NCBI GenBank assembly: GCA_028290465.1
Contig: JAQGJU010000136.1
Location: 54,183-118,182, forward strand
Length of the DNA stretch: 64,000 nucleotides
DNA from: Xanthobacteraceae bacterium
GTDB lineage: Bacteria; Pseudomonadota; Alphaproteobacteria; Rhizobiales; Xanthobacteraceae
Direction: 5' to 3'
Shown here piece by piece: positions 1 through 7,503 of the stretch. Position 1 is the first letter of the stretch; each line of letters starts with the position of its first letter. The translations under genes were made by a program, and so were the position numbers. A model generated the notes under the pieces. It searched no databases, was not told where the DNA came from, and was given only the letters and a program-made list of their open reading frames with translations.

Positions 1-173
1 CGAGCCCACATCCGGTTCCGTAAACACGCGGAGCCGATGGTTAACCGCCTGTTTACCCTAATCCTGAAAAAGTGACCTGCGGGACGACATAGGCCGCGCC
101 GAAATCCGTTGCACGGACAGGCGCCGGTTTCCGAGGGGCATCGCCCCTTAACGTCCGCGATGTGGGTGTTGGG

Positions 174-3100
174 ATGAAATCTGGCGTGCCGTGGAACGTG
201 AGGGGCGTGCGTCGTGAGGCGCGCGAGACGGCGCGCGAGGCCGCGCGCCGCTCCGGCGTGCCGCTGGGCGAATGGCTGAACCAGGCCATCATCGAATCCG
301 CGATCGACGACGGCGTCGTGCCGGCCCATCTCGACGAGGGCGAACCCGATACCGATCCGTTTCCGTTCGCGGCCATGAACGGGCGCCTCGACGAACTGAC
401 CCAACAGCTCGAACGGCTCCGCCAGGTCACGACCGCCGTTCCGCTGACGACCACGCCCTTGCCGCCGCAGCCCGTGCTGCACGACGATCTCACCTCGCAA
501 CGGCTGGCCGATACCATCGGCCGCCTCGATGGCCGGCTCGACCAGTTGATCCATGAAGGCCGCGCCGCGACCGATGAAATCGAACGCCGGGTCAATGCGG
601 TGGACCGCACCCTGGCCTCGCTGACCCGCGAGACGCCGCCGCCACCACCACCGGTCATGACGCCGCCCGTCATGAAGGCGCCTGCGGCGCAACTCGATAT
701 GAGGGCGCCTCCGGCGGACTCCGTCATGAGGGCGCCTCCGGCGCCAATGGCCCCCTTGGGGCCGCCGACCCGGCCCTATGGACCGAATTTCCTCGATCAG
801 GCGATCGCCGAGATCACCGCGCGCCAGCGCGCGCTTGACGCCGAGCCCGCTCATACGCCGCCGCCTCCGGCGCCGGCCTTCGTACCCGACACGTACACCC
901 CGCCGTTGCAGCCGAGCTACAACGATCCGGTGCCACGCAGCCCGACCCAGGACATGTCGGGTCTCGAACAGCAATTGCGCCACATCACGTCGCAGATCGA
1001 AACGCTGCGTCAGCCGCCTCCGCCGTCGGGCATCGAACAGGCCATCGGTGCGCTGCGCGCGGATCTGGCCGAGATCGCCCGAACGCTGACCGATGCGCTG
1101 CCACGCCGCGCCGTCGAGTCGCTGGAAGGCGAAGTGCGGGCGCTGGCCGCGCGGGTCGACGAAAGCCGGCATTCCGGCGTCGACAACTCCACGCTGTCCA
1201 CGCTCTCGGGCATCGAACGCGGCCTTGCCGAAGTGCGCGACGCACTGCGCGGCCTGACCCCGGCCGAAAGCCTGGTCGGGCTCGGCAGCGCCGTCAACGC
1301 GCTGTCGCAGAAGATCGACCTGATTTCCGCGACCCATCACGACCCCGGGGCGCTGGCGCAGCTCGAAGGCGCAATCAGCGGCCTGCGCGGCATCGTCACC
1401 CATGTGGCATCCAACGATTCCCTGACCCGGCTGCAGGACGAAGTGCGCGGCCTCGCGGCCAAGATCGACCGCGTCACCAGCCAGACGGGCAGCTCCGACA
1501 CGCTCAATATGCTCGAACAGCGCATCGCGTCGCTGGCCGACGCGATGGAAAACCGCAACCAGGGCGGCGAACTGGTACCGCCGCAGTACGACGCTATCGT
1601 CAAGTCCCTGGTCGACAAGATCGAGAAGGTTCAGCTCTCGCGCGGCGACCACATGGCGCTCGGCCATCTGGAAAACCGTATCGCCCAACTGGTCGAGCGG
1701 CTCGACGCGTCCGATGCGCGTTTCGGCCATCTCGAATCCATTGAGCGCGGCCTCGTCGATCTGCTGGTGCATCTCGAGGAGATGCGCTCGGCGAGCGGCG
1801 GCAACGCCATCCGGTCGGCGCCCGACACCAAGCCGCCCGTGGTCGAGGCGCTGAAGCAGGACATCGCGGCCCTGCAGGCCACCACGCAGGAAAAGCTTGA
1901 GGACGTGCACGGCACCATCGAAAAGGTGGTCGACCGGCTGGCGATGATCGAATCCGGCATGCGCAGCCAGCCGCCGCCGCCCGGCCCACCATCGCCGCCG
2001 CAGCCACCTCAGCCGCAGCGTCAACCGCAGACATCGTCGGCCCCGCTACCGCCGCCGCAGATGCCGGCCGCGCCGCAATTGGAGCCGGCTCCCGTCAAGG
2101 CGCAGCAGGCATCGCAAGTCCTTCCGCCTCAGGCGGCGCCGCAACCGGCTAAGCTGGCGCCAGCGCCGCTGCCGCCTCCGACCCGAGCTCCGGCGCCCGC
2201 GCCCCAGGCAGCCCCCCAGCATGTGGCTCCGCCGCATGTCGCCGCGCCGCGCCCGCCGATCGATCCGGATCTGCCGCCCGACCATCCGCTGGAGCCCGGC
2301 TCCCGCGGCCGCGTCTCCGGTTCGCCGGCCGAGCGCATCGCCGATTCCGAAGCCGCATTGGGTCCGGCCAAGCCGCCGGTGATCGCCGATCCGGGCGGAC
2401 GTTCGAATTTCATCGCCGCCGCGCGCCGCGCCGCGCAGGCCGCCGCCGCCGAGATGCCGGATCGCCCGGCCTATCGGGGCGAGCCCGGCTTTGCTCCGGC
2501 AACCGCCGCGGGCGACAGCCAACCGCTCAGCAAAAGCCTGTCCAGCCGGGTCAAGATGATGTTCTCCGGCGCCGGCATCGTGCTGCTCGCGCTCGGCACC
2601 ACCTATGCGGTGTCGACGATGCTGAGCGAGCCGGACTTCGATCGTGCGGCCGAACTGACCGAGCCGGCACCGCCCCGTCGGCAAGCCGCTTTGCCGGAAT
2701 TGCCGATCATGGCCGCGCCGCCGTCAAAGGCGTTCCAAGCCGCGCCGCTGCCTTCCGCCGGCACGCTGCCGGGCGGACGCACCAACAACCTGCCGACGGC
2801 TGGCGTGCTGTCGATGATCGCGCCACCCGCCGCGTCGGTTCTCATCGCTCCAAGCGCCGACAGGACACGCCCGCCATCCGCCGGCGATGTCACCGGATCG
2901 GTGCCGTCGACCGCCACGGTCCCACAGGCGCCGCACCCGGTCGCGGCTGCGGTTCCCAGCATCGTTCCTCCCGTCATGCCGCCCATTGTTGCTTCGCCCA
3001 GCCTCACGCCCTCAGTCGCCGCATTGCCGTCGCCGGGCGAGGAGCCGCCGGCCGCGATCGGCGGCGCGATACTGCGCACCGCCGCCGCCAAGGGCGATGC

Positions 3101-3764
3101 CGCCGCGTCCTACGAGGTTGCTGTACGTTTCGCCGACGGCACCGGCGTGCCGCAGGATTTCGCGCAAGCTGCTGTCTGGTTCGAACGCGCCGCCAATCAG
3201 GGCCTCGCGCCGGCCCAGTTCCGGCTCGGCAGCCTGTACGAGAAGGGCCAGGGCGTGAAGAAGGACCTTCTGACCGCCCGCAAGCTTTATGTTTCGGCCG
3301 CCGACCAGGGCAATGCCAAGGCGATGCATAATCTCGCGGTGCTGCACGCCGAAGGCATTGAGGGCAAGCCGGACTACAAGGCCGCCGCGGGATGGTTCCG
3401 CAAGGCCGCCGATCTCGACGTCTCCGACAGCCAGTACAATCTCGGCATCCTGTATGCCCGCGGCATCGGCATCGAGGTGAACTTGGCCGAATCCTACAAA
3501 TGGTTCTCCTTGGCGGCCCGCCAGGGCGACAAGGAAGCGGTCCGCAAGCGCGACGACGTCGCCAACCGGCTCGATCCGCAAAGCCTGATGGCAGCCAAAC
3601 TCGCGGTGCAGACCTGGACCCCCGAGCCGCAGCCCGACGCCGCCGTGAACGTCAAAACGCCGCCCGGCGGCTGGGAGCGCCCATCCGCCAGCGCGCCGGC
3701 CAAGCCGAAGGCCCGTGCCGCCGCCCGCCCCGTCGCCCGCCAGGAAGCCAGCCTCGCTCACTGA
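174..3764 (+). CDS. Large coiled-coil, proline-rich, single-pass membrane protein with C-terminal Sel1 repeats (PodJ/localization-factor-like)
   Basis: About 1196 residues. The start is placed at the ATG at 174 (MKSGVPWNVRGV), the usual N-terminus of this alphaproteobacterial family; an in-frame GTG at 162 is the alternative. In order: a short basic helix (residues 1-40), a long region of amphipathic helical repeats separated by proline-rich linkers (about 70-590), a Pro/Ala/Gln-rich stretch (about 600-700), one membrane segment at about 793-815, a second Pro/Ala-rich linker, and four Sel1-type repeats (about 969-1123, each with an A.G....G.....WF..AA pattern). By family knowledge such proteins organise the cell pole or peptidoglycan-linked complexes through Sel1-mediated contacts. 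The polar role is inferred; only the architecture is seen. The next 225 bases hold a palindromic repeat. Confidence 0.8.
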   Translation: MKSGVPWNVRGVRREARETAREAARRSGVPLGEWLNQAIIESAIDDGVVPAHLDEGEPDTDPFPFAAMNGRLDELTQQLERLRQVTTAVPLTTTPLPPQPVLHDDLTSQRLADTIGRLDGRLDQLIHEGRAATDEIERRVNAVDRTLASLTRETPPPPPPVMTPPVMKAPAAQLDMRAPPADSVMRAPPAPMAPLGPPTRPYGPNFLDQAIAEITARQRALDAEPAHTPPPPAPAFVPDTYTPPLQPSYNDPVPRSPTQDMSGLEQQLRHITSQIETLRQPPPPSGIEQAIGALRADLAEIARTLTDALPRRAVESLEGEVRALAARVDESRHSGVDNSTLSTLSGIERGLAEVRDALRGLTPAESLVGLGSAVNALSQKIDLISATHHDPGALAQLEGAISGLRGIVTHVASNDSLTRLQDEVRGLAAKIDRVTSQTGSSDTLNMLEQRIASLADAMENRNQGGELVPPQYDAIVKSLVDKIEKVQLSRGDHMALGHLENRIAQLVERLDASDARFGHLESIERGLVDLLVHLEEMRSASGGNAIRSAPDTKPPVVEALKQDIAALQATTQEKLEDVHGTIEKVVDRLAMIESGMRSQPPPPGPPSPPQPPQPQRQPQTSSAPLPPPQMPAAPQLEPAPVKAQQASQVLPPQAAPQPAKLAPAPLPPPTRAPAPAPQAAPQHVAPPHVAAPRPPIDPDLPPDHPLEPGSRGRVSGSPAERIADSEAALGPAKPPVIADPGGRSNFIAAARRAAQAAAAEMPDRPAYRGEPGFAPATAAGDSQPLSKSLSSRVKMMFSGAGIVLLALGTTYAVSTMLSEPDFDRAAELTEPAPPRRQAALPELPIMAAPPSKAFQAAPLPSAGTLPGGRTNNLPTAGVLSMIAPPAASVLIAPSADRTRPPSAGDVTGSVPSTATVPQAPHPVAAAVPSIVPPVMPPIVASPSLTPSVAALPSPGEEPPAAIGGAILRTAAAKGDAAASYEVAVRFADGTGVPQDFAQAAVWFERAANQGLAPAQFRLGSLYEKGQGVKKDLLTARKLYVSAADQGNAKAMHNLAVLHAEGIEGKPDYKAAAGWFRKAADLDVSDSQYNLGILYARGIGIEVNLAESYKWFSLAARQGDKEAVRKRDDVANRLDPQSLMAAKLAVQTWTPEPQPDAAVNVKTPPGGWERPSASAPAKPKARAAARPVARQEASLAH

Positions 3765-3780
3765 ACCCCTGTATTATTGA

Positions 3781-3864
3781 GTATTTTCCGGCGAAGCGGG
3801 TACCGGTTCGCCGCAGAAAATGCCATCAGGTTACGAATCTAGAGCGCGTCGCCGGATGCGCTCT
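3781..3864. repeat. Rhizobial-type palindromic intergenic repeat
   Basis: An inverted arrangement centred on GCGGGTACCGGTTCGCC, flanked by tattttc and gaaaatg arms, followed by an agagcgcgtc/gcgctct arm pair. This sequence style is common between genes in Hyphomicrobiales. It lies between the Sel1 protein and the TauE gene, and nothing else is seen in that gap. Confidence 0.5.
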
Positions 3865-3989
3865 CATGTTCATAATTGCGCGGCAATTGAGCGTTTAACG
3901 ATTACGGCGACCGACGGGCGCGAATCGCACCCATACTCGGCGCGCGTACGGGGCGCGTATTGTCCCGATAACCTGCGGAATGCCCGCCT

Positions 3990-4919
3990 GTGCAGATCTA
4001 TCTCCCGATCGCCGACATCCCGGTCAACATCTTCCTGGTGTTGGCGATGGGGCTGGCGGTGGGCTTCATTTCGGGCATGTTCGGCATCGGCGGCGGCTTC
4101 CTGATGACGCCGCTGTTGATCTTCATCGGCATCGCACCCGCGGTCGCGGTCGCCAGCGTATCGACCCATATCGCGGCCTCCTCGCTGTCCGGCGCGATCT
4201 CGTATTGGCGGCGGCGCGCGATCGACGTGCCCTTGGCCGTCATGCTGCTGGCCGGCGGCATTCTCGGCACCGCCGGCGGCGTCTGGCTGTTCACCCTGCT
4301 ACGGTCGCTCGATCAGCTCGATCTGATGATCGGCTTGTCCTACGTGACGCTGCTCACCGCGGTCGGCGGCCTGATGATCGCCGAAAGCGTACGAGCCATC
4401 ATCCGCTCGCATCAAGGGAAACCGGTCGACCTGCGCCGGCCCGGCAGCCATGCCTGGTTTCACGGCCTGCCGTTCAAGGTCCGCTTCAAGCGCTCGCGCA
4501 TTTACGTCTCGGCGATCCCGGTCTGGACCATCGGCTTCATCATCGGCTTCGTCGGCGCCATCATGGGCATCGGCGGCGGCTTCCTGCTGGTGCCGATGCT
4601 GATCTACTTCCTGCGGGTACCGACCGCGACCGTGATCGGCACCTCGATGGTCCTGACCCTCGTCACCATGGCGTCTGCCACCGTGATGCATGCTGCGACC
4701 AACCATCTGGTCGATGCCCTGTTGGCACTGATCCTGATGGTCGGCGGCGTGATCGGCGCGCAGTTCGGCGCGCGGGCCGGACAGAAAATGAGCGGAGAGC
4801 GGCTGCGGCTGCTGCTCGGCGTCCTGGTGCTGGCGGTTGGACTGCGCTTCGCGATCCAACTGATCGTCACGCCGGATGATCTGTATTCGATCCGCATCAT
4901 CGAGACGGCAGCGCCATGA
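3990..4919 (+). CDS. Sulfite exporter TauE/SafE family membrane protein
   Basis: 309 residues starting at GTG. The protein is almost wholly hydrophobic, with about eight predicted membrane segments arranged as two homologous halves. Each half carries the family glycine signature (GMFGIGGGFLMTP near residue 30 and GAIMGIGGGFLLVP near 193). TauE/SafE proteins are inner-membrane transporters that export sulfite, sulfoacetate or similar organosulfur anions; the substrate here cannot be read from sequence. The stop overlaps the start of the next gene (ATGA at 4916-4919), so the two are probably translated together. The TauE-TIGR02186 pairing is a recurrent alphaproteobacterial arrangement. Confidence 0.88.
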   Translation: MQIYLPIADIPVNIFLVLAMGLAVGFISGMFGIGGGFLMTPLLIFIGIAPAVAVASVSTHIAASSLSGAISYWRRRAIDVPLAVMLLAGGILGTAGGVWLFTLLRSLDQLDLMIGLSYVTLLTAVGGLMIAESVRAIIRSHQGKPVDLRRPGSHAWFHGLPFKVRFKRSRIYVSAIPVWTIGFIIGFVGAIMGIGGGFLLVPMLIYFLRVPTATVIGTSMVLTLVTMASATVMHAATNHLVDALLALILMVGGVIGAQFGARAGQKMSGERLRLLLGVLVLAVGLRFAIQLIVTPDDLYSIRIIETAAP

Positions 4920-5695
4920 CGAGATGCGCGCTCACGGTTCTGGTTCTGATCGCCGGCCTCGCCGGCACGCCGGCGATGGCGGCCGAGCAATTGATCACGT
5001 CGCTGTCCAACCATCGGGTGAGGGTGACGTCGAGCTTCATTGGCGCCGAACTGGTGCTGTTCGGCGCCATCGACGAAGAGCGTCCCGAACTGATCGCGCG
5101 GCGCGGCTACGATATCGTCGTCACGGTGCGCGGTCCGCCCATGGCGGCGCGCACGCGCCGGAAAGAGCGTGTCCTCGGCATCTGGGTCAACACGGAGTCG
5201 CGGCTGTTCGTGAACGCGCCGGCCTATCTGGCGGTACTGAGCAATAAGCCCGTCGAGCAGATCGCCAGCGCCGACGTGCTGCGCCGCGAACAGGTTGGCA
5301 TCGACAATTACCTGCTGCCGCAGCAAATCGGCCCCGACATCGGCGATGTAGTGCGCGACGATCCGTTCCGCGCCGCCTTCGTCCGATTGCGCAGCGAGCC
5401 GGGCCTGTATCGCGAGGACACGGCCGGCGTCACCTTCCTGTCGCCGACGCTGTTCCGCGCCTCGATCCCGTTGCCGGCCGAGGTGCCGATCGGCAACTAT
5501 TCGGTGGACGTTAAATTGTTCGCCAATGGCCAGCAGGTGGCGCGCAACAATTCGGCGCTCGAAGTCGTCAAGGTCGGCTTCGAGCAGTTTGTGGCCAATG
5601 CGGCGCAACGCCACGGCATCTGGTACGGCCTCGCCACCGCCGCGATGGCGCTGCTGACCGGCTGGTTCGCCAGCGTGGTGTTCCGGCGAGATTGA
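4916..5695 (+). CDS. TIGR02186-family exported/membrane-anchored protein
   Basis: 259 residues. An N-terminal signal peptide (LTVLVLIAGLAGTPAMA, cleavage near residue 22) is followed by a mostly beta periplasmic domain with the family landmark SNHRVRVTSSFIGAELVLFGAI. One C-terminal membrane segment (about 235-255, GIWYGLATAAMALLTGWFAS) ends in a short basic tail. The family has no assigned biochemical function. It is nearly always found directly behind a TauE/SafE exporter, as here with a 4-base overlap, which suggests a periplasmic accessory subunit of that exporter. That role is inference. Confidence 0.8.
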   Translation: MTRCALTVLVLIAGLAGTPAMAAEQLITSLSNHRVRVTSSFIGAELVLFGAIDEERPELIARRGYDIVVTVRGPPMAARTRRKERVLGIWVNTESRLFVNAPAYLAVLSNKPVEQIASADVLRREQVGIDNYLLPQQIGPDIGDVVRDDPFRAAFVRLRSEPGLYREDTAGVTFLSPTLFRASIPLPAEVPIGNYSVDVKLFANGQQVARNNSALEVVKVGFEQFVANAAQRHGIWYGLATAAMALLTGWFASVVFRRD

Positions 5696-5700
5696 CGGTT

Positions 5701-6225
5701 TTATTCGATCGCTCGGATCGTGGCGGCAATGTCGGTAAGCCGGACCATCAGCGTCATCGGATCTGCCGGGGATTCGGCGAATCCCCATTTTGCGTAGAAG
5801 CGCTTGGCCTGATCCGAAATGGCATGAACCATGATCCCGCGCACGCCGGCCTGGTCGGCCACTTGCGCCGTCCGCAAGATCGCGTCTTTGAGCAGCGCGC
5901 TGCCGATCCCGCGATTATTCCAAGAACGATCCACGGCCAGCCGCCCAAGAAGCATCATCGGCACCGGGTCTGGCATATTACGGCGAAGCGGCCCGGTGGC
6001 ATACTGGTGCGAGATCGTGCCGGCAGATAGGCAATAGTAGCCGACGACCGTGGCCGAGCCTGCGCACACGACGAAGGTGCGGGAGGCGCCTGTCGCCTGA
6101 TTGCCGCGGGCGCGACGGCGAAGCCACTCGTTGAGCGACGCCTCTTCGCAGTCAAACAGGCTCAGATCGTGCTGATCGAAAAGCGGCTGCGGAGCAACGA
6201 GCGCCTCACCGGATGCGGAGCTCAT
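5701..6225 (-). CDS. GNAT-family acetyltransferase toxin (TacT-like)
   Basis: 174 residues with the GNAT fold: beta strands through FVVCAGSATVVGYYCLSAG, acetyl-CoA pyrophosphate loop RLAVDRSWNNRGIGSALLKD, and a late tyrosine in AKRFYAKWGF. Its start overlaps the stop of the DUF1778 gene upstream (ATGA at 6222-6225). A DUF1778 protein directly upstream of a short GNAT is the hallmark of TacA-TacT type II toxin-antitoxin modules, whose toxin acetylates the amino group of aminoacyl-tRNAs and blocks translation. Toxicity and target are inferred from family and context. The motif residues look intact, so it is probably functional. Confidence 0.85.
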   Translation of the reverse strand: MSSASGEALVAPQPLFDQHDLSLFDCEEASLNEWLRRRARGNQATGASRTFVVCAGSATVVGYYCLSAGTISHQYATGPLRRNMPDPVPMMLLGRLAVDRSWNNRGIGSALLKDAILRTAQVADQAGVRGIMVHAISDQAKRFYAKWGFAESPADPMTLMVRLTDIAATIRAIE

Positions 6226-6497
6226 TCCCAGGGCGATTTCCGTTCAAGCAAACGCTTCAGTTCGGGAATGACTCGCGGGGGCGCGTCGAGCATCGTCTGA
6301 AACGCCATCCATTGTTCGGCGGTGAGGGAAACCGTTCGCCGGTCTGCCAATGTTTCCTCGGCACGCTCCAAGGCGCTTTGCAGCACGAACTCACTGACCG
6401 AACGGTGGGACGCTTCGGCAGCCGCAAATAGCCGCTGCTTGGCCTCCGGGGTGAGGCGCAGATCGAGCTTTTCGGTACGGGCGGTTCGCGAGGTCAT
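6222..6497 (-). CDS. DUF1778 antitoxin (TacA-like, ribbon-helix-helix)
   Basis: 91 residues from the ATG at 6497, which has an AGGAG ribosome binding site just upstream; a longer in-frame start at 6524 lacks one. An N-terminal ribbon-helix-helix DNA-binding segment (EKLDLRLTPEAKQRLFAAAE) is followed by a helix (SVSEFVLQSALERAEETL) and a charged C-terminal tail that in characterised TacA proteins wraps around and neutralises the GNAT toxin. It is translationally coupled to the toxin. Such antitoxins autorepress their operon, so the region 6498-6590 is the likely promoter and operator. Confidence 0.85.
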   Translation of the reverse strand: MTSRTARTEKLDLRLTPEAKQRLFAAAEASHRSVSEFVLQSALERAEETLADRRTVSLTAEQWMAFQTMLDAPPRVIPELKRLLERKSPWE

Positions 6498-6591
6498 GGA
6501 AATCTCCTCGCTTATATATAGCATGCTCGCCCGACAATGTCATGACAATTCTGTTGGACAGGTCAGCGCCATGTCGACAGCACCTCACCTC

Positions 6592-6625
6592 ACCCCAAAC
6601 AATCCTTCACCCCAAACAATCCTTC
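6592..6625. repeat. Two perfect tandem copies of a 17-bp unit across the pdeM stop codon
   Basis: The unit ACCCCAAACAATCCTTC occurs at 6592-6608 and again at 6609-6625. On the minus strand the second unit encodes the last pdeM codons (AKDCLG, stop at 6607-6609) and the first is a non-coding duplicate behind the stop. Confidence 0.8.
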
Positions 6626-7356
6626 GCTGCGAACGCATATAGCCGCCGATCGCCCAGCATATGCGCCGTGAAGGCGCGCGAGCCGAACACCACCGAGAAC
6701 GCCGCATGCCGCACATTGAGCCCGCCCGCATAGGCGCCGCAGGCCGGCATCACCATCGCGCGTCCGTCGGTCGCAAAACAACGCCGCGCCACCGCGCGAC
6801 CACGACTGGCGATGCGGGCCATCGGATGCAGATGGCCGGAAATCTCACCGTCCGGCGCATTGCGGCTCGGCTCATGGCGAAACGTAAGAGGACCGAGCGC
6901 GAGGATGGTCGCGAAATGCCCGCCGATGCCTTCGGCCGGTTCCGGATCGTGATTGCCGGCGATCCACAGCCAGTCGCGGCCGCGCTGCAAATCGACCAGC
7001 GTCGTGCGGTCCGTGTCGGACAGTCGCGCCGGTCCGTCGCCATCGTGGAAACTGTCGCCGAGTGCGATCACCAGGCGCGGCGCATATCGGGCGATCAACT
7101 GTCCGAGCAGGCCCAGCGTCGCACCGGTATCGTAGGGCGGCAGCAACATGCCGCGCCGCGCGAACGACGAGCCTTTCTCCAGATGCAGGTCGGAAACCAC
7201 CAGCAGGCCTTGGTCCGGCCAGTACAGCGCGCCGGCCCGATCCGCGACCAGCGTCACGCCCGCGAGTTGGATTTCGCCCGCGTCAAATGATGACGGCTCC
7301 CCTCCCCCTTGCGGGGAGGGGTCGGGGGTGGGGGTATGAAACATACCGACGCGCAT
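6607..7356 (-). CDS. pdeM: Ligase-associated DNA damage response endonuclease PdeM
   Basis: Metallophosphoesterase of the ligase-associated set (TIGR04123 type). The calcineurin-like metal motifs are all present: SDLHLEKG, GDSFHDGDG, GNHDPEP and SGHLHP. The conserved domain begins only at about AGEIQLAGVTL (near 7270). No standard start codon precedes it until a GC-rich repeat element at 7297-7455, so the repeat supplies the start and the first residues (a PTPDPSPQGGG-type leader). ATG at 7356 or 7344 and GTG at 7485 are possible starts; 7356 is chosen, giving 249 residues, because a G-rich stretch lies upstream. It sits just downstream of the helicase gene on the same strand. Confidence 0.82.
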   Translation of the reverse strand: MRVGMFHTPTPDPSPQGGGEPSSFDAGEIQLAGVTLVADRAGALYWPDQGLLVVSDLHLEKGSSFARRGMLLPPYDTGATLGLLGQLIARYAPRLVIALGDSFHDGDGPARLSDTDRTTLVDLQRGRDWLWIAGNHDPEPAEGIGGHFATILALGPLTFRHEPSRNAPDGEISGHLHPMARIASRGRAVARRCFATDGRAMVMPACGAYAGGLNVRHAAFSVVFGSRAFTAHMLGDRRLYAFAAKDCLG

Positions 7357-7455
7357 GTCGAACTCAGTCCCCCACCCGGCTCGCACGCAGCCAAGTGTAC
7401 GCAGGCTGCGTAAACTTGCCTGCGATGCTCGCCACCTTCCCCACAAGGGGGAGGG
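7297..7455. repeat. GC-rich palindromic repeat composite at the pdeM 5' end
   Basis: CTCCCCTTGCGGGGAGGGG-type hairpin followed by tcgggggtggggg, a spacer containing the pdeM start candidates, then cccccaccc, a gcaggctgcg/gcctgcg region and a closing cttccccacaagggggaggg hairpin. Related hairpins occur inside the helicase and ligase genes and at 51031-51180. Confidence 0.75.
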
Positions 7456-7503
7456 TAAGGAAAGAGACACCAGCGAATTGCTCACGGCAGAAATTGCATT
7501 CGC

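Noticed and set aside
53..727. Minus-strand open frame opposite the Sel1 protein gene
   Set aside because: It is antisense to a well-supported coiled-coil/Sel1 protein, has no recognisable domain, and arises from high GC codon bias.
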